This document shows, in pieces, positions 52,301-61,300 of a stretch of 64,000 nucleotides of DNA. The position numbers and the translations under genes are program-made. This DNA comes from an uncultured Oscillibacter sp. (GTDB taxonomy: Bacteria > Bacillota > Clostridia > Oscillospirales > Oscillospiraceae), in the NCBI GenBank assembly GCA_905200545.1, contig CAJKKQ010000001.1:1-64000 (forward strand), written 5' to 3'. Below the pieces are notes generated by a model. It did no database searches and was not told where the DNA came from. It worked only from the letters and a program-made list of their open reading frames with translations. How positions within the stretch are numbered: position 1 is the first letter of the stretch; each line of letters begins with the position of its first letter.

Positions 52301-53153
52301 CTATCGCTGCTTTGGGAAGATACTCCAGCACATGGTGCAATCCAGAAAGCTCATTTGCATCATCAACAAGTACCAGGTAATCTTTTCCCTCTTCAACTGC
52401 AGATACCAAATCCTCATACAACTGCAAGTTGTTGTTTTTTATGACAAACACAGTGTAGCCGTTTTCCTCTGCTAATTGCCGGCATAATTCCAGCGCAAAT
52501 CTAGTCTTTCCAACACCGGCAGGCCCAGCAATCAGCAAGACATCGTTATTGTGCAAAGCAGACTTTGCTTTTTCCAATTCCTTTTCTCGAAGAAGGAATT
52601 CTGTCCCCAGCGGAGCGGACATCCTGTTTGCATCATGCTTTGCCACAAACATGTCCATTGGCAGAATTTGACCTGAGTCAATGCTGATTCCCAAAAAATC
52701 GCGGGCTAAAATTGGGCACTCACGGAAGATATCATTTCCCAATTGATCCAAGCCAATTAATGTCAGTACAGCGCCATACTCCGCACAGTATCGCCTAAGG
52801 TACTGATCATCGCCAGGTCCTAAGCGGCCATATGTATGGCAATATATGATCTCTACAATATCTTCCGCAGAAACACCAGTCTTTTGGGAATCAAAGCATT
52901 TGTCAATGTCCTCAATCGCTTTCTTTAAGAAATCCGTTTTTTGTGTTGTATACATCACAAAGACATACTTATTCTCTGCCGTCAAAAAATAAGTATCTGG
53001 ATTTCCTTTGGCTGTTTTATCTGTCCCTGTGAGCATACCCAAGGAATAAATATTTTTATATCCTTTATAGCTTAAGTAGGCATCACAAAGATTTTGGAAA
53101 GCGCCTCCATCCATTTGATCGATTCGATTTTTGATATCTATTAGTTTCGACAT
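49380..53153 (-). CDS. STAND NTPase with nuclease-like N-terminal domain, candidate antiphage protein
   Basis: A 1257-residue protein. Residues 1-160 resemble a restriction-endonuclease-like effector domain (GAFQNLCDAYLSYKGYKNIY, NPDTYFL, KYVFVMYTTQK), although the usual catalytic E-x-K is not obvious. A STAND/AAA NTPase follows with Walker A GPAGVGKT (210-217) and Walker B YLVLVDDANE (259-268). The remaining 800 residues are helical and repeat-like, suited to ligand sensing. This order of effector, NTPase and sensor is that of nSTAND/Avs-type defence proteins. The gene is alone between the integrase operon and mob module and has lower GC than its neighbours. Confidence 0.8.
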   Translation of the reverse strand: MSKLIDIKNRIDQMDGGAFQNLCDAYLSYKGYKNIYSLGMLTGTDKTAKGNPDTYFLTAENKYVFVMYTTQKTDFLKKAIEDIDKCFDSQKTGVSAEDIVEIIYCHTYGRLGPGDDQYLRRYCAEYGAVLTLIGLDQLGNDIFRECPILARDFLGISIDSGQILPMDMFVAKHDANRMSAPLGTEFLLREKELEKAKSALHNNDVLLIAGPAGVGKTRFALELCRQLAEENGYTVFVIKNNNLQLYEDLVSAVEEGKDYLVLVDDANELSGLHHVLEYLPKAAIGSRHISKLILTVRDYARKQVMQSVMEVIQPEIIKISTFSDDDIRKLMETCYGITNRVYTDRIVAIAEGNARLAMLAGKLATDSESLAAIQDASGLYHNYYSNQLNALVESDTGVSSAGIIAFVQAIHLKHLEKLAPIFEVAGISTSEFTSDLKLLHKAEIVDLCNDEAARISDQSFSNFLIKYVFIEEKIIPLSTMIETCFQMNQSRTIEACDILLNVFSDQGVREYVEAQINLVWDKLESDIGKFLPFFKAFHMVRPTQTLLLLQEYIEQESYHPFDAKTLPFKDDQQGKSVSDDVLQILGSFENHSELPSALDLLLLYFKKRPDLFEQFYSVYAERFEVSLDSPHHGYFTQSAVVKKLCEAVNATPEDANLLTLFVRVASHFLKLDVSKAEGGRHNTVSIYTLTIPPDPPVLEYRKMLWSQLYQIYQRGDEQAEIEQILYKYGMPYYGVDTGLDVVRAEFEEVLKFFSLFRPENLFHCVLAAHIKQVAKHIDYCALDILTPFLNSEKYKIYSALASHFAEDYSEGYEEGVQRHKDRVCKLVEGYSPQDIDCLIQVCLESAQTFDKEERELDAGLGYVFEALQGRKHLYLYLVDAYMKADTPYQIYAGQILEKLFEIKPVSEVQKIITRYEYDQQNVWLWFFFAFMPEQQVSSHWAAELLRYLDTPDVEMKTSPSRRIDSLCKYEIVEPKIVFKALRIVSEHYEDSPFIFSLYVFWLLKPRNQQEADETIKKFSDEFPLLEEIYLKAVSYSKRVDFHGELLYAIISVDTSFIYRHLDCMIASRKGHFRAYDHYDVVRLLKIWDTEQYIDLADGVFDYCYSKREELTYWLYWSPVNMMLHHEASHQEITVKQDLWMQHTIEKYGHDEDRMCLLFTAIEELSCERRRKAVEKFLSLNTNPDVFERLPLEPSHWGGTGSMIPYMQERIEYLRSLIPLVSGIKYLKQKQRIEREIDCWKERIRSEEVRELLESWYH

Positions 53154-53253
53154 TGTTGTCCCCCACGAGCAAAATAATTATAGCTATTGATCTTATATTT
53201 TGGAGATATTTTAGCATTTATTTCCATTGTTCGCAATTAAATGCCACGAGTAT

Positions 53254-53544
53254 CTACATACCACGCTCGAATACCAGCCAATGTAAACGGCTTAATTTCC
53301 CATTCATTTCACCCATGCTAAGATATGCCTGATTGTCGTAAAACTGAATAGACTGGCAGTTGCCTCCGAAATAAAAAAGAAGCGGATTCTCAAACAGCAC
53401 ATTGCCAGATTGGATCCCAAGGCTGGAAAAGTATATCTGCTCCATGGCGACGGGACCCGTCAAGAAATTGGAAGGGTCAGCGGAACGCGTTACAGCGAAC
53501 GGCACTGCTGAAATCAGTTTGTCTCTCTGCTCAATGCTCAGCAA
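53254..53544 (-). pseudogene. C-terminal gene fragment of unknown family
   Basis: A 96-codon frame (AMEQIYFSSLGIQSGNVLFE; SIQFYDNQAYLSMGEMNGKL) looks like real protein, but has no ATG or ribosome site and begins at a TTG next to a terminator hairpin. It is probably the end of a truncated gene left between the STAND and relaxase genes. A very short leaderless gene cannot be excluded. Confidence 0.4.
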
Positions 53545-53559
53545 AAAATAGTACCTTCA

Positions 53560-53588
53560 GACCGCCGCAGGGATAGCCTGCGGCGGTC
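53560..53588. terminator. Terminator after relaxase of E3
   Basis: A 12-bp stem GACCGCCGCAGG / CCTGCGGCGGTC lies 20 bp beyond the relaxase stop. Confidence 0.7.
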
Positions 53589-53608
53589 ATTTTTGCAACC
53601 AGGAATCC

Positions 53609-55582
53609 TTACCATCCCTTCATGGTCATGCCACCCCAAGTCTGTGTTTGTGTCTGTTCCTCCTCATGGTCGTCAGGTTGATGGCCCAGAGCAATTCGCA
53701 GCTCCTGGAGCTCCTGCATCCGCTTGCGGTCTATGTGCAGCCTGGGCTGTGCGGGCACGGTGGGTGCATTGTCCCGAAAGATGTTGCTCATGTGGTAGAG
53801 CAAACGGCTCACCGTCATCAGGAGCTGCGGCTTGTGCCATTGATCTTGGCGTTCCAGAACATATCGAGCGTAGGGATGACCATATGCGTCTGCCATCCGG
53901 AAACAGTTCCAGGCTGCTTCTTCGTCTTTGGGAACGCCGTTGCCGGTGAGGTACAGCTTCCCCAACAAGTAGCTGGCCCAAGGGTGATTGTTGTCAGCCG
54001 CGTGGCGGAGATACTCCTCCGCTTTGACTGCGTTCTTTTGCACGGACTTACCCATCAGGTACTCCTTGCCCAGCCGGTAGGCAGCATCGGCATTCCCGTT
54101 TTGAGCTGTTCGTTCCAACCAGTGAAGGCCGTTGGAAGTATCATGCACCTCCGGATCATCAGAGAGATATAATTTTCCCAGCGCGTATTGTGCTGCGGGA
54201 AGATTTTGTTTTGCCGCCAGCTCCAGCCAGTGGGCGGCTTGTTCCGCGTCCGGCAGCAGCAACCCGCCGTCCCGGTACAGCAGTCCCAGGAAGTACTGGG
54301 CATGAACATCACCGTACTCCGCCAGCTGTTTCAAATCTTCCACCGCCTCGTCCCGCTGGACCAGCGGCAGCTTATTGTCTTCAATCCTGGTCCGCAGCCG
54401 CAGGCACTCATAGGAGACCTCCCAGTTTTCTACCCACTCACCACGCTCTTCCCTCTTCTCATCCTCGAAGGTGACCTTGCCCAGACGGATATTCTCCGCC
54501 TCCCGGATGACCGCGTTCCGGATGGCCCGGAACTCTTTCTGTTGGGATAGTGGCGGGCGTGGCTGTTTCTTTTCCGAGTAGAACTCGTTCACCTGACACT
54601 GGAGCTCCCACCACTTCTGATAGCACTGATCCACGACAGGAATGCACTCCAGCTGGTCCACGATCTCATTCACCTGCCGCTTTATAGGCCTTGGGAGATA
54701 GCCGTAGGACTTCTTGCCTTTGATCTCGCCCAGCTGCTGGGACAGCTTCCAGATCATCTGTTCTGCCTGGGTGTGCTCGCAGACCGTCTCCCGCATCTGC
54801 CGGGACAGTTCCAGCATGACCTTCCTGGTCTCTTTCACCAGCTCATCTCTGGAGACGGACTTCTGTTCGTAGACATGGAACAGTTTCTGTTGGAAGATAT
54901 CGTTAGTGAGTTGAGACTTTATCTGACGGATGCCCTCCCGATCCAAGTGTGCTTGTCCCGGTTTCACTGACCAGGCCATCATGTGGACGTGAGGATGGTG
55001 CCCTTCATTGTGAAAGGCCGCGTACCACCGGAAGTCCTGGGGCGGGATGTGCATGACTGCTGCGATGTCGTTGCGGTGAGCACGGAGCAAAGCTCGCCAT
55101 GCCTGTGCGTTGTTGTAGCCGAGACGCTCCGCGTCTTCTCGATGCAGAGAGATGATGTGCGTCCAGACGTTTCCGGTGTAGTGCTCCAGTTCGGACATGG
55201 CGGCGTCCAGATCCACATGATCCGCGTCGCCAAACAGGCCATGGTCACCCAGTCGCTCTGCACGAGGCCGGGTTGCGATGTACTTCATGTATCCATCCGT
55301 CTGCTGCACCTGCTTCCAGTGCTCCTCCAGCGCCAGCGTGATGATCGACGAGGCGTTGGCTTTCGTCGGATGCGTTGTGTAGTCCTCATACTCCAGCAGC
55401 TCTTTCACATCCGGGAAGTCTTTCGTCAGTTTTGTGATGAGCTGCTCCTGCTTGCGGGTGGGCGGACGGTCATCCGGGATGATTTCCACCCGCTCCCGTG
55501 TCGCAATGTATCTCATGTAACTGTCTGCACCCTGACTACCTCCGCACTTGATATACGGACTCTTGACGATCAGTCTTGCCAT
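53609..55582 (-). CDS. MobP3-type relaxase with Sel1 repeats (E3)
   Basis: A 657-residue relaxase near-identical to the E2 protein, with the HHPHVHMM histidine triad, the IVKSPYIKCGG start and the C-terminal Sel1 repeats (AQYFLGLLYRDG, AQYALGKLYLSD, ASYLLGKLYLTG). The 13-nt overlap with the MobC-like gene is kept. Much higher similarity to E2 than to E1 marks it as one half of the mosaic pattern. Confidence 0.93.
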   Translation of the reverse strand: MARLIVKSPYIKCGGSQGADSYMRYIATRERVEIIPDDRPPTRKQEQLITKLTKDFPDVKELLEYEDYTTHPTKANASSIITLALEEHWKQVQQTDGYMKYIATRPRAERLGDHGLFGDADHVDLDAAMSELEHYTGNVWTHIISLHREDAERLGYNNAQAWRALLRAHRNDIAAVMHIPPQDFRWYAAFHNEGHHPHVHMMAWSVKPGQAHLDREGIRQIKSQLTNDIFQQKLFHVYEQKSVSRDELVKETRKVMLELSRQMRETVCEHTQAEQMIWKLSQQLGEIKGKKSYGYLPRPIKRQVNEIVDQLECIPVVDQCYQKWWELQCQVNEFYSEKKQPRPPLSQQKEFRAIRNAVIREAENIRLGKVTFEDEKREERGEWVENWEVSYECLRLRTRIEDNKLPLVQRDEAVEDLKQLAEYGDVHAQYFLGLLYRDGGLLLPDAEQAAHWLELAAKQNLPAAQYALGKLYLSDDPEVHDTSNGLHWLERTAQNGNADAAYRLGKEYLMGKSVQKNAVKAEEYLRHAADNNHPWASYLLGKLYLTGNGVPKDEEAAWNCFRMADAYGHPYARYVLERQDQWHKPQLLMTVSRLLYHMSNIFRDNAPTVPAQPRLHIDRKRMQELQELRIALGHQPDDHEEEQTQTQTWGGMTMKGW

Positions 55583-55998
55583 CCATCATCACCGTCCCGC
55601 TGCTCCTGCGCATGCTTTGGCATCTGCTCCAGCTGCAGATGGCCGTTGAGCTTCTTCACGCGAGCGGCACTCTCCGCGCGTTTCTTCCGGAGATACGCTT
55701 CGTCCAGATGGACGCAGTCCGCGAGAACGCTTATGCCCATGTCCATTTCCACCGCTTGTTTGAAGAGCAGCGACGACACCCGCTTCTCCAGTTGATCCAA
55801 TCTGCCGTCCAGATAGGACTGCACCGAGGACGGCAGGAACATGCCGGCGTTGTTGGCGCTGAGATAGTCCAGATAGAAGTTGATGGCGTTCTCAATAAAT
55901 CCGGTGAGACTGCGGCTGCCGTCTTCCGTATAACGCCGCTCCAGCCGCGCTTTCATCTCCGGCGTCAGGTAGAGGGCAAATTTCTCTTTTTGGCTCAT
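55570..55998 (-). CDS. MobC-like ribbon-helix-helix accessory protein (E3)
   Basis: A 142-residue protein near-identical to the E2 protein, especially over the N-terminal 75 residues (KFALYLTPEMKARLERRYTE). The start at 55998 follows AAAGGAGGCC; the longer frame to 56151 crosses the oriT candidate. It ends with DGDDGWQD like the other two. Confidence 0.87.
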   Translation of the reverse strand: MSQKEKFALYLTPEMKARLERRYTEDGSRSLTGFIENAINFYLDYLSANNAGMFLPSSVQSYLDGRLDQLEKRVSSLLFKQAVEMDMGISVLADCVHLDEAYLRKKRAESAARVKKLNGHLQLEQMPKHAQEQRDGDDGWQD

Positions 55999-56055
55999 AA
56001 AGGCCTCCTTTCTTCGGGTTGACCCCTGGTTTTTTCTTGCAGGCGTAAGCGCTGC

Positions 56056-56212
56056 GGGATAACGACCGCAGAATTTCTTTTCTCTGCCATTTTTGACCCC
56101 ATTTTCGAGGCCGCCGAAACCCCCGTAACTGCCCGCACATCTCCGGCCCAAGAGCCGCCCGCACTGCGGGCGGTTGGCCTCCGAAACGCGCCTGCGGGCG
56201 CAGTGCGGGCAG
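56056..56212. other. Candidate oriT of E3, inverted repeat split by an insertion
   Basis: GGGATAACGACCGCAGAA, TTTTTGACCCCA and CCCGTAACTGCCCGCAC are as in E2, but the second arm (CAGTGCGGGCAG, 56201-56212) is separated from the first (56129-56138) by about 62 bp that themselves hold GCCCGCACTGCGGGC. In E1 and E2 the two arms are separated by one base. Confidence 0.55.
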
Positions 56213-56375
56213 ATGTGCCGGGTGAAAGCTGGGGCGGTGACCCCAGGTCTTTATCCAGCTTTTTCTTTCGTCCTCCGCAGAGCCCCAAAACCGGCCCAAA
56301 ACCGTCCGAAATTCCCGGGAGGGGCTGGGACCCTGCCGGGTCCCAAACCGCTCCACACAGGGCCTCACAGAGGGC

Positions 56376-56783
56376 TCACAGCGGCTCCTTCGTCTGCTGC
56401 TCCGCCAGCATCTTCTGCACCCGCTGCCGCTCTGCCTGGGTCTCCAGCGCACTCCGCTGCCGGGCGTAGTAGTCCCGCAGCACCTCCTGGATGGACGGCA
56501 GCGTATACTTGAGATTTCCGTTGCGGCGCCGTCCGCTTTTCAGCCGCACGTCTGTAGGCTCGGTAACGATCAGACCACGCTCTTCCAGGGCCAGCACGTA
56601 CTTGCGCACCGTGTTCTCACTCATACCCACCGCGCTGCCGATGTTCCGGTAGCTGGGCCAGCACTGGTGGGTCCTGCGACCCTCGCAGCGCCGCAGGTAA
56701 CTGTACACCGCCAGCTCCCCGGCACTGAGTCCCAGCTGGAACACCTCATTGGGCATCGTGAAGTAGTTGTTCTGTGTTCTCAT
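56376..56783 (-). CDS. HTH_36-type helix-turn-helix protein (E3)
   Basis: A 135-residue protein with a winged helix (LAVYSYLRRCEG then CWPSYRNIGSAVGMSENTVR) and a charged, helical C-terminus rich in Gln and Arg. It is only distantly similar to the E1 and E2 proteins but lies at the same position upstream of oriT. The start at 56783 follows AGGAGGTGG and overlaps the xis stop by 4 nt (ATGA). Confidence 0.8.
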   Translation of the reverse strand: MRTQNNYFTMPNEVFQLGLSAGELAVYSYLRRCEGRRTHQCWPSYRNIGSAVGMSENTVRKYVLALEERGLIVTEPTDVRLKSGRRRNGNLKYTLPSIQEVLRDYYARQRSALETQAERQRVQKMLAEQQTKEPL

Positions 56784-56989
56784 CCGCCACCTCCTATGTG
56801 TGACGCCACCCACCGGATGAACGCGTCTTTCGGCACCACCATGCGGCTGCCTACCCGCAGTACCGGGAAGCCGTCCTCATGCATGAGCTCATACTCTGAT
56901 GACGGAGACACACCCAGCACTCGCGCCACCACCTCCGCGTTGAGGAACAGCGGCAGGTCGTCGTAGCTTTTGTACTCCGATAGCTTCAC
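56780..56989 (-). CDS. xis: Excisionase-like HTH protein of E3
   Basis: A 69-residue HTH_17 protein (LNAEVVARVLGVSPSSEYEL then GSRMVVPKDAFIRW). The start is GTG 56989 with GGAGGTGC upstream. In E1 and E2 the equivalent gene lies between relaxase and integrase; here it is in the regulatory operon upstream of the HTH gene. Confidence 0.82.
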   Translation of the reverse strand: MKLSEYKSYDDLPLFLNAEVVARVLGVSPSSEYELMHEDGFPVLRVGSRMVVPKDAFIRWVASHIGGGG

Positions 56990-57004
56990 GCTTGCGCACC
57001 TCCT

Positions 57005-57349
57005 TTACTCGTTTTGTGTTCTGCCGGAACGAAGGAGCTGCAGGAACTCATCCACAGAGTGGACCATCCCTGCCTCCTTCATGTTCTGGTAGCGCACCAT
57101 GTCGCAGATCATGCGGAAGTTCACCTCCGCGTCTTCCAGCAGCTTGTCCATGGCAAGGACCTGCTGTCCTACCGTGAGGATCGTTTTCTTGCCGGGGTCT
57201 TTCAGATATGCCCGCACGGCATCCTCCTCCGGCATCTTCTCTCCCAGCACAGCTCGCATCTCTTGGATCACATAGTCCAGCGTCTCTTTCTCACATTGCA
57301 TCTTCAGAAGCATCTTCAAAAACCTGCGGTTGAATTTGGTTCCATCCAT
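57005..57349 (-). CDS. Small helical protein of unknown function
   Basis: A 114-residue, acidic-basic mixed, helix-rich protein (FLKMLLKMQCEKETLDYVIQ; ILTVGQQVLAMDKLLEDAEV). No motif is recognised. GAGGTG precedes the ATG at 7 nt, and the gene ends 15 bp before the xis start, so it belongs to the same operon. The 300 bp upstream (57350-57650) show no gene and are AT-rich, with possible promoter boxes. Confidence 0.65.
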   Translation of the reverse strand: MDGTKFNRRFLKMLLKMQCEKETLDYVIQEMRAVLGEKMPEEDAVRAYLKDPGKKTILTVGQQVLAMDKLLEDAEVNFRMICDMVRYQNMKEAGMVHSVDEFLQLLRSGRTQNE

Positions 57350-57649
57350 AATCCTGCACCTCTTTTTTCAATTGTCATTCATGGCTGCGGCATTCAGCCA
57401 TATCTCCGATGTGTGGAAGTGTCGTTTGGGGCACGATGGTTTTCTCAGGTCCATCAGAGACTTGCGGGCAAGAGAAAAATCCTCCCATAAGTAATAGGGA
57501 TAAAATTGCGGTTTTTTACAACCTATTTTGCAAGGTTTTCAATTCATTTACCATGTGTGTCTCACGTCAACTCACCGCTTCCGCACAACGCGGAAAAATT
57601 GCCCCTCACTTACTAGGACACTCAGAGGGCATTTGTAAACCAGAAAATG

Positions 57650-57690
57650 AAAAAAAGTTGAAGGGCCCTGTCAAATGGCAGAGCCCTTCA
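57650..57690 (-). terminator. Terminator at the end of the sigma-like gene
   Basis: On the minus strand GAAGGGCTCTG / CAGGGCCCTTC with one mismatch is followed by AACTTTTTTT; the stem includes the last codons of the gene. Confidence 0.8.
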
Positions 57691-58060
57691 GCTTTTCGTG
57701 GAGCTTTTTCAGCCGCTTTGATACCGCCATTTTGGACACGCCGTAGAACTTTCCGATCTCCTCCATGGTCAGACCCCTGGCGTAGCGGAAATCGATGAGC
57801 TCGCGGCTCTGGTAATCCAGAACCTCCATGGCTTTTTGCAGACTTTCAAGGCGGAGGGTCCAGAGTACAGCATCCTCCACGGGACGCCTGACACATTCCG
57901 AACCGGACAGCACCGTTTCAAACTCACTTTTACTCAGATGCCTTTCGTCCTGCTTTTCCTGCGCCTGTTCCCGTTTCCGATCCTGCTCCAGGAAGTCTGC
58001 GACCTCCTTTGGCACTGATACTTGCTGCCCACTATAAGTAATCACGACAAAGTCGTTCAT
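57671..58060 (-). CDS. Sigma-70 region-4-like regulator of E3
   Basis: A 129-residue protein. Residues about 80-125 form a sigma region 4 helix-turn-helix (LIDFRYARGLTMEEIGKFYG then VSKMAVSKRLKKLHEKL). The N-terminal half is charged with no known domain. AAAGGACAC precedes the ATG. Similar short sigma-like proteins regulate Tn916-type elements. It is preceded by a leader with a 15-codon ORF and an extended -10 promoter. Confidence 0.82.
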   Translation of the reverse strand: MNDFVVITYSGQQVSVPKEVADFLEQDRKREQAQEKQDERHLSKSEFETVLSGSECVRRPVEDAVLWTLRLESLQKAMEVLDYQSRELIDFRYARGLTMEEIGKFYGVSKMAVSKRLKKLHEKLKGSAI

Positions 58061-58088
58061 TTGTGTCCTTTCCGCTTTCTACGGAAAG

Positions 58089-58136
58089 TCACACACCCGC
58101 GCTGCCGGCACAGCGCCAAAAACTGAAGACCCTCAT
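58089..58136 (-). CDS. Possible 15-residue leader peptide
   Basis: AAGGAA lies 7 nt before an ATG that opens MRVFSFWRCAGSAGV and a stop, 28 bp upstream of the sigma-like gene. A hairpin TGAGGTCC/GGACCTCA lies further upstream at about 58191-58219. The arrangement suggests attenuation or translational control; peptide synthesis is not proven. Confidence 0.4.
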   Translation of the reverse strand: MRVFSFWRCAGSAGV

Positions 58137-58254
58137 GGAAGTTTCCTTCGTACAGGGGTGGTGATGGTGCCCTACGAGGCCCATGAACGTCTGAGGTCCC
58201 ACCGGGGTGTGGACCTCACCGGAAAGCTGCGAGTTTAGGCTTGCGCCTGGTTTG

Positions 58255-58263
58255 ATTATACCA
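58255..58263 (-). promoter_or_regulatory. Extended -10 promoter element of the sigma-like gene
   Basis: TGGTATAAT on the minus strand gives a perfect -10 with an upstream TG. No good -35 is visible at 16-18 bp. Confidence 0.5.
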
Positions 58264-58329
58264 TATTGAGATTGGCTTTTGCTCGAATGGTGTCGAAAAA
58301 AATATATTTTGGATCTTCAGAAAAGGAAA

Positions 58330-58364
58330 AGTCCGGAGCTGGTGATGCGGACCAGCTCCGGACT
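58330..58364 (-). terminator. Terminator after hsdR
   Basis: A 14-bp perfect stem AGTCCGGAGCTGGT / ACCAGCTCCGGACT is followed on the minus strand by TTTTCCTTTT, 26 bp past the hsdR stop. Confidence 0.85.
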
Positions 58365-58390
58365 TCTCCATTGTTTACTGCGGTGCAGAT

Positions 58391-61300
58391 TTACGCCACT
58401 GCGTTGGCATTGATCGTGTCAATTACGCTCTTGATTCCACTCCACAGTGTGAGGTCGGTAAATATCTCCACAATACTGCCCCGATCGGTAAAGGGCGGCT
58501 CCTGGAGAACCGACAGATCTTTCATCATGCCGTTTCGGACAATATACTCCACGATCTGGTTGACGAAGTAGATCTGGCGGCTGTCCAGATTGGTGTCATT
58601 CAGGTACTGGGCAAAGGCCTCCTTGGCGGCATTCATATCCAGTCCCACGATCTCCCGAACGAATTCTCCCAGCGGCTTATGCTGGTAGACTTCCTCGTAC
58701 TCCTCCCGGGTTCCCACTTCACTCCAGAGGATCGTCTCCAGAGATTTCACGTCTGCTTCTGTCAAGGGGATATTGGAGCGCAGTTTGGCAATGGCGATGT
58801 TGTCCTGATGCTGACGCACATAGAACTCTGCCTTGGCTTTGTAGTTTTTCAGATCGTCGTTGTCCAGCTCTGACTCTTTCCATTCGACAGAAAGAATATC
58901 ATCCGTGAAATTCGTATTGTAGATAGCGCCGTCATGGGGCAGATACTTCATCAGGTTCCGCAGGCACTCCCGGATATGCTCAAACTCGTTGATCCCGGCA
59001 TTGTCCAGATAGTCGGTATGCAGGATCTTCTCAATCAATTCCGACTGAGCCCTGATCTCCGGGATGTTGGCCACGCTGGCCACGCCGCTGACCTTTTTTA
59101 CCAGATCCTTGCGCGCCTTCTTATAGGTCTTCCCTACAAGATAAGCAAGTTCAATGCCGTACATCAATGCATCAAACCGCACGGCGCTGGCCTCATCTGC
59201 GTCCGGCTGGAGCAGCGGTGCCACTTCCTCTTTCAGATGAAGCGTATCTTCATAGCTGAGGGCCTTGTAGCTCTCCGGATCCGCAAACTTTTCTACGTAT
59301 TTCAGATGCTGCTTGACCGCGAAATTGCCCCGGTCCAGCTCCTGTACCTTGGCAAGCATCTCCCCCACCAGCTTTTCCCGGAAGAGGATCAGCTCCTGGG
59401 TTTGGTAGGCCAGATCCTGGAGCTTGTAGACAATTTGGGCTTTCAGATAGAAAATCGCACTTTGCAGAGCCATCTGATTGGCGGTGGCCTTGCCCTTGTT
59501 CATGCGGAAGAACTCGAAGTTGCCGCACAGGTCAAAGATGTAGAATTTCTCTTTGTCCTTGCCATCCATCAGTCCCGGGCACAGCCGGGTACCTCGTCCA
59601 ATCATCTGCCAGAACTTGGCCTTGCTCATCACCTTTTTGAAGAATACTAAGTTCAGCACCTCCGGCACATCGATACCGGTGTCCAGCATATCTACGGAGA
59701 TGGCAATTTGAGGCAGCTTCTTCGAGTCGGAGAACTCGTCAATGGCACTCTGAGCGTAGGTCATGTAGTTGTCGATAACCTTGGCGTAGCCAGGCAGATG
59801 GGGATACTCTTTACCGAACACCTCCAGTATCTTCTCAGCATGGCGGTGGTTCTTGGCGAAGATGATGGTCTTGCCCAGCTTCTCCCCATAGTCGGTTTTC
59901 AGCCCGTTGGTCATCAGCAGATTCAGGGCAAGACGGATGGTATCCTCGTTGAACAGCCACTCGTTGAGGGCGGAGGACTCGATCCGCTCCGGCAGCTCCC
60001 CGTTTTCGTCGGTGAAGGTAGCCTCGTATTCTGCCTTTTCCTCTTCCGGCAGATCATCGTAGGAGATGCCCTCCTCCAGGAATTTCAGCTTGCTCTCCAC
60101 CGAGAGGAAGTCCACCAGGAAGCCGTCCTTCACCGCCTGGGAGAGCTCATAGCCGTAGGTGGGCACGCCGCTTTGCAGCTCAAAGACCTCGTAGGTATTC
60201 TTGTCGATCTCATCCTTGGGGGTGGCAGTAAGGCCCACCAGAGGCGCATCGAAATAGTTGAAGATGTCCCGGTACTTGTTGTAGATGGAGCGGTGGGCCT
60301 CGTCGCAGATCACTAGAGCAAAGTGGCCCACAGTGAACAGTTTTCCCTCTCCATCCTCCACCGAGTCGATGCAGTTCATCATGGTCTGGTAGGTGGAAAA
60401 GACGCAATGGGCCGTATAATTATCCTTTTCCTCGCAGAGATTTGTCACCGACAGGTCGGGCAGCAGATTCACAAAGCTACGCTTGGCCTGGGTGACCAGA
60501 GAGTTTCGGTCTGCCAGGAAGAGGACATTTTTCACCCATCCGTGCTGAAGCAGCACATCCACCAGAGCAATGACTGTTCGGGTCTTGCCGGAGCCAGTGG
60601 CCATGACCAGCAAAGCCTTCCGGTGGTTCTGAGCCAGGGCCTGACAGGTGGCCTTGATAGCCCCCTCCTGGTAATAGCGGCCCGCAATGTCCCGGTTGAC
60701 CTGGATGTATTTGAGGCTTGTCCGCATGGCCCGGAGGTTGAAGAGCTTCTCCAGATCCCGCTTGGAGTAGATAGCAGCCACCTTCCGCTCCGGGTAGGTT
60801 CCGTCGTCGATGCGGGTGTCAAAGCCGTTGGTGAGGAAGATCACCGGGCGGCGGCCGTATTTCTGCTCCAGCAGGTCTGCGTACAGCTTGGCCTGCTGGC
60901 GGCCCTTGGCCGGATCCACGCAGGTGCGCTTGGCCTCGATGACGGCCAGAGGGCAGTGAGCGTCGTCATAGAGCACATAGTCGGCATAGCCCGCCTCGCT
61001 CTTGTTGGGCATGCCAGGCAGTTCCACTTCGTTGACCCAATTCTTTCCCTCCGTCCAGCCAGCGTCCGCGAGCATGGCGTCGATGTAGAGCTTGCGGGTC
61101 TTGTACTCGGAGAGATCCAGGGGCTTGGGGGTGTAGCTGGACTGCTGGGCCTCCCGGCGGGCGGTGAGCTGGAATTTGAGGGCCCCGTTTTCCGCCATGA
61201 GGGCGGCAAGATCCACATTGGGTACTGGAGCGGGGGCCGGGGCGGCACCCTGCTGCTCCAGCAACGCCGGATCAAAGGTGCCGGCGGTATATGTAGTACC

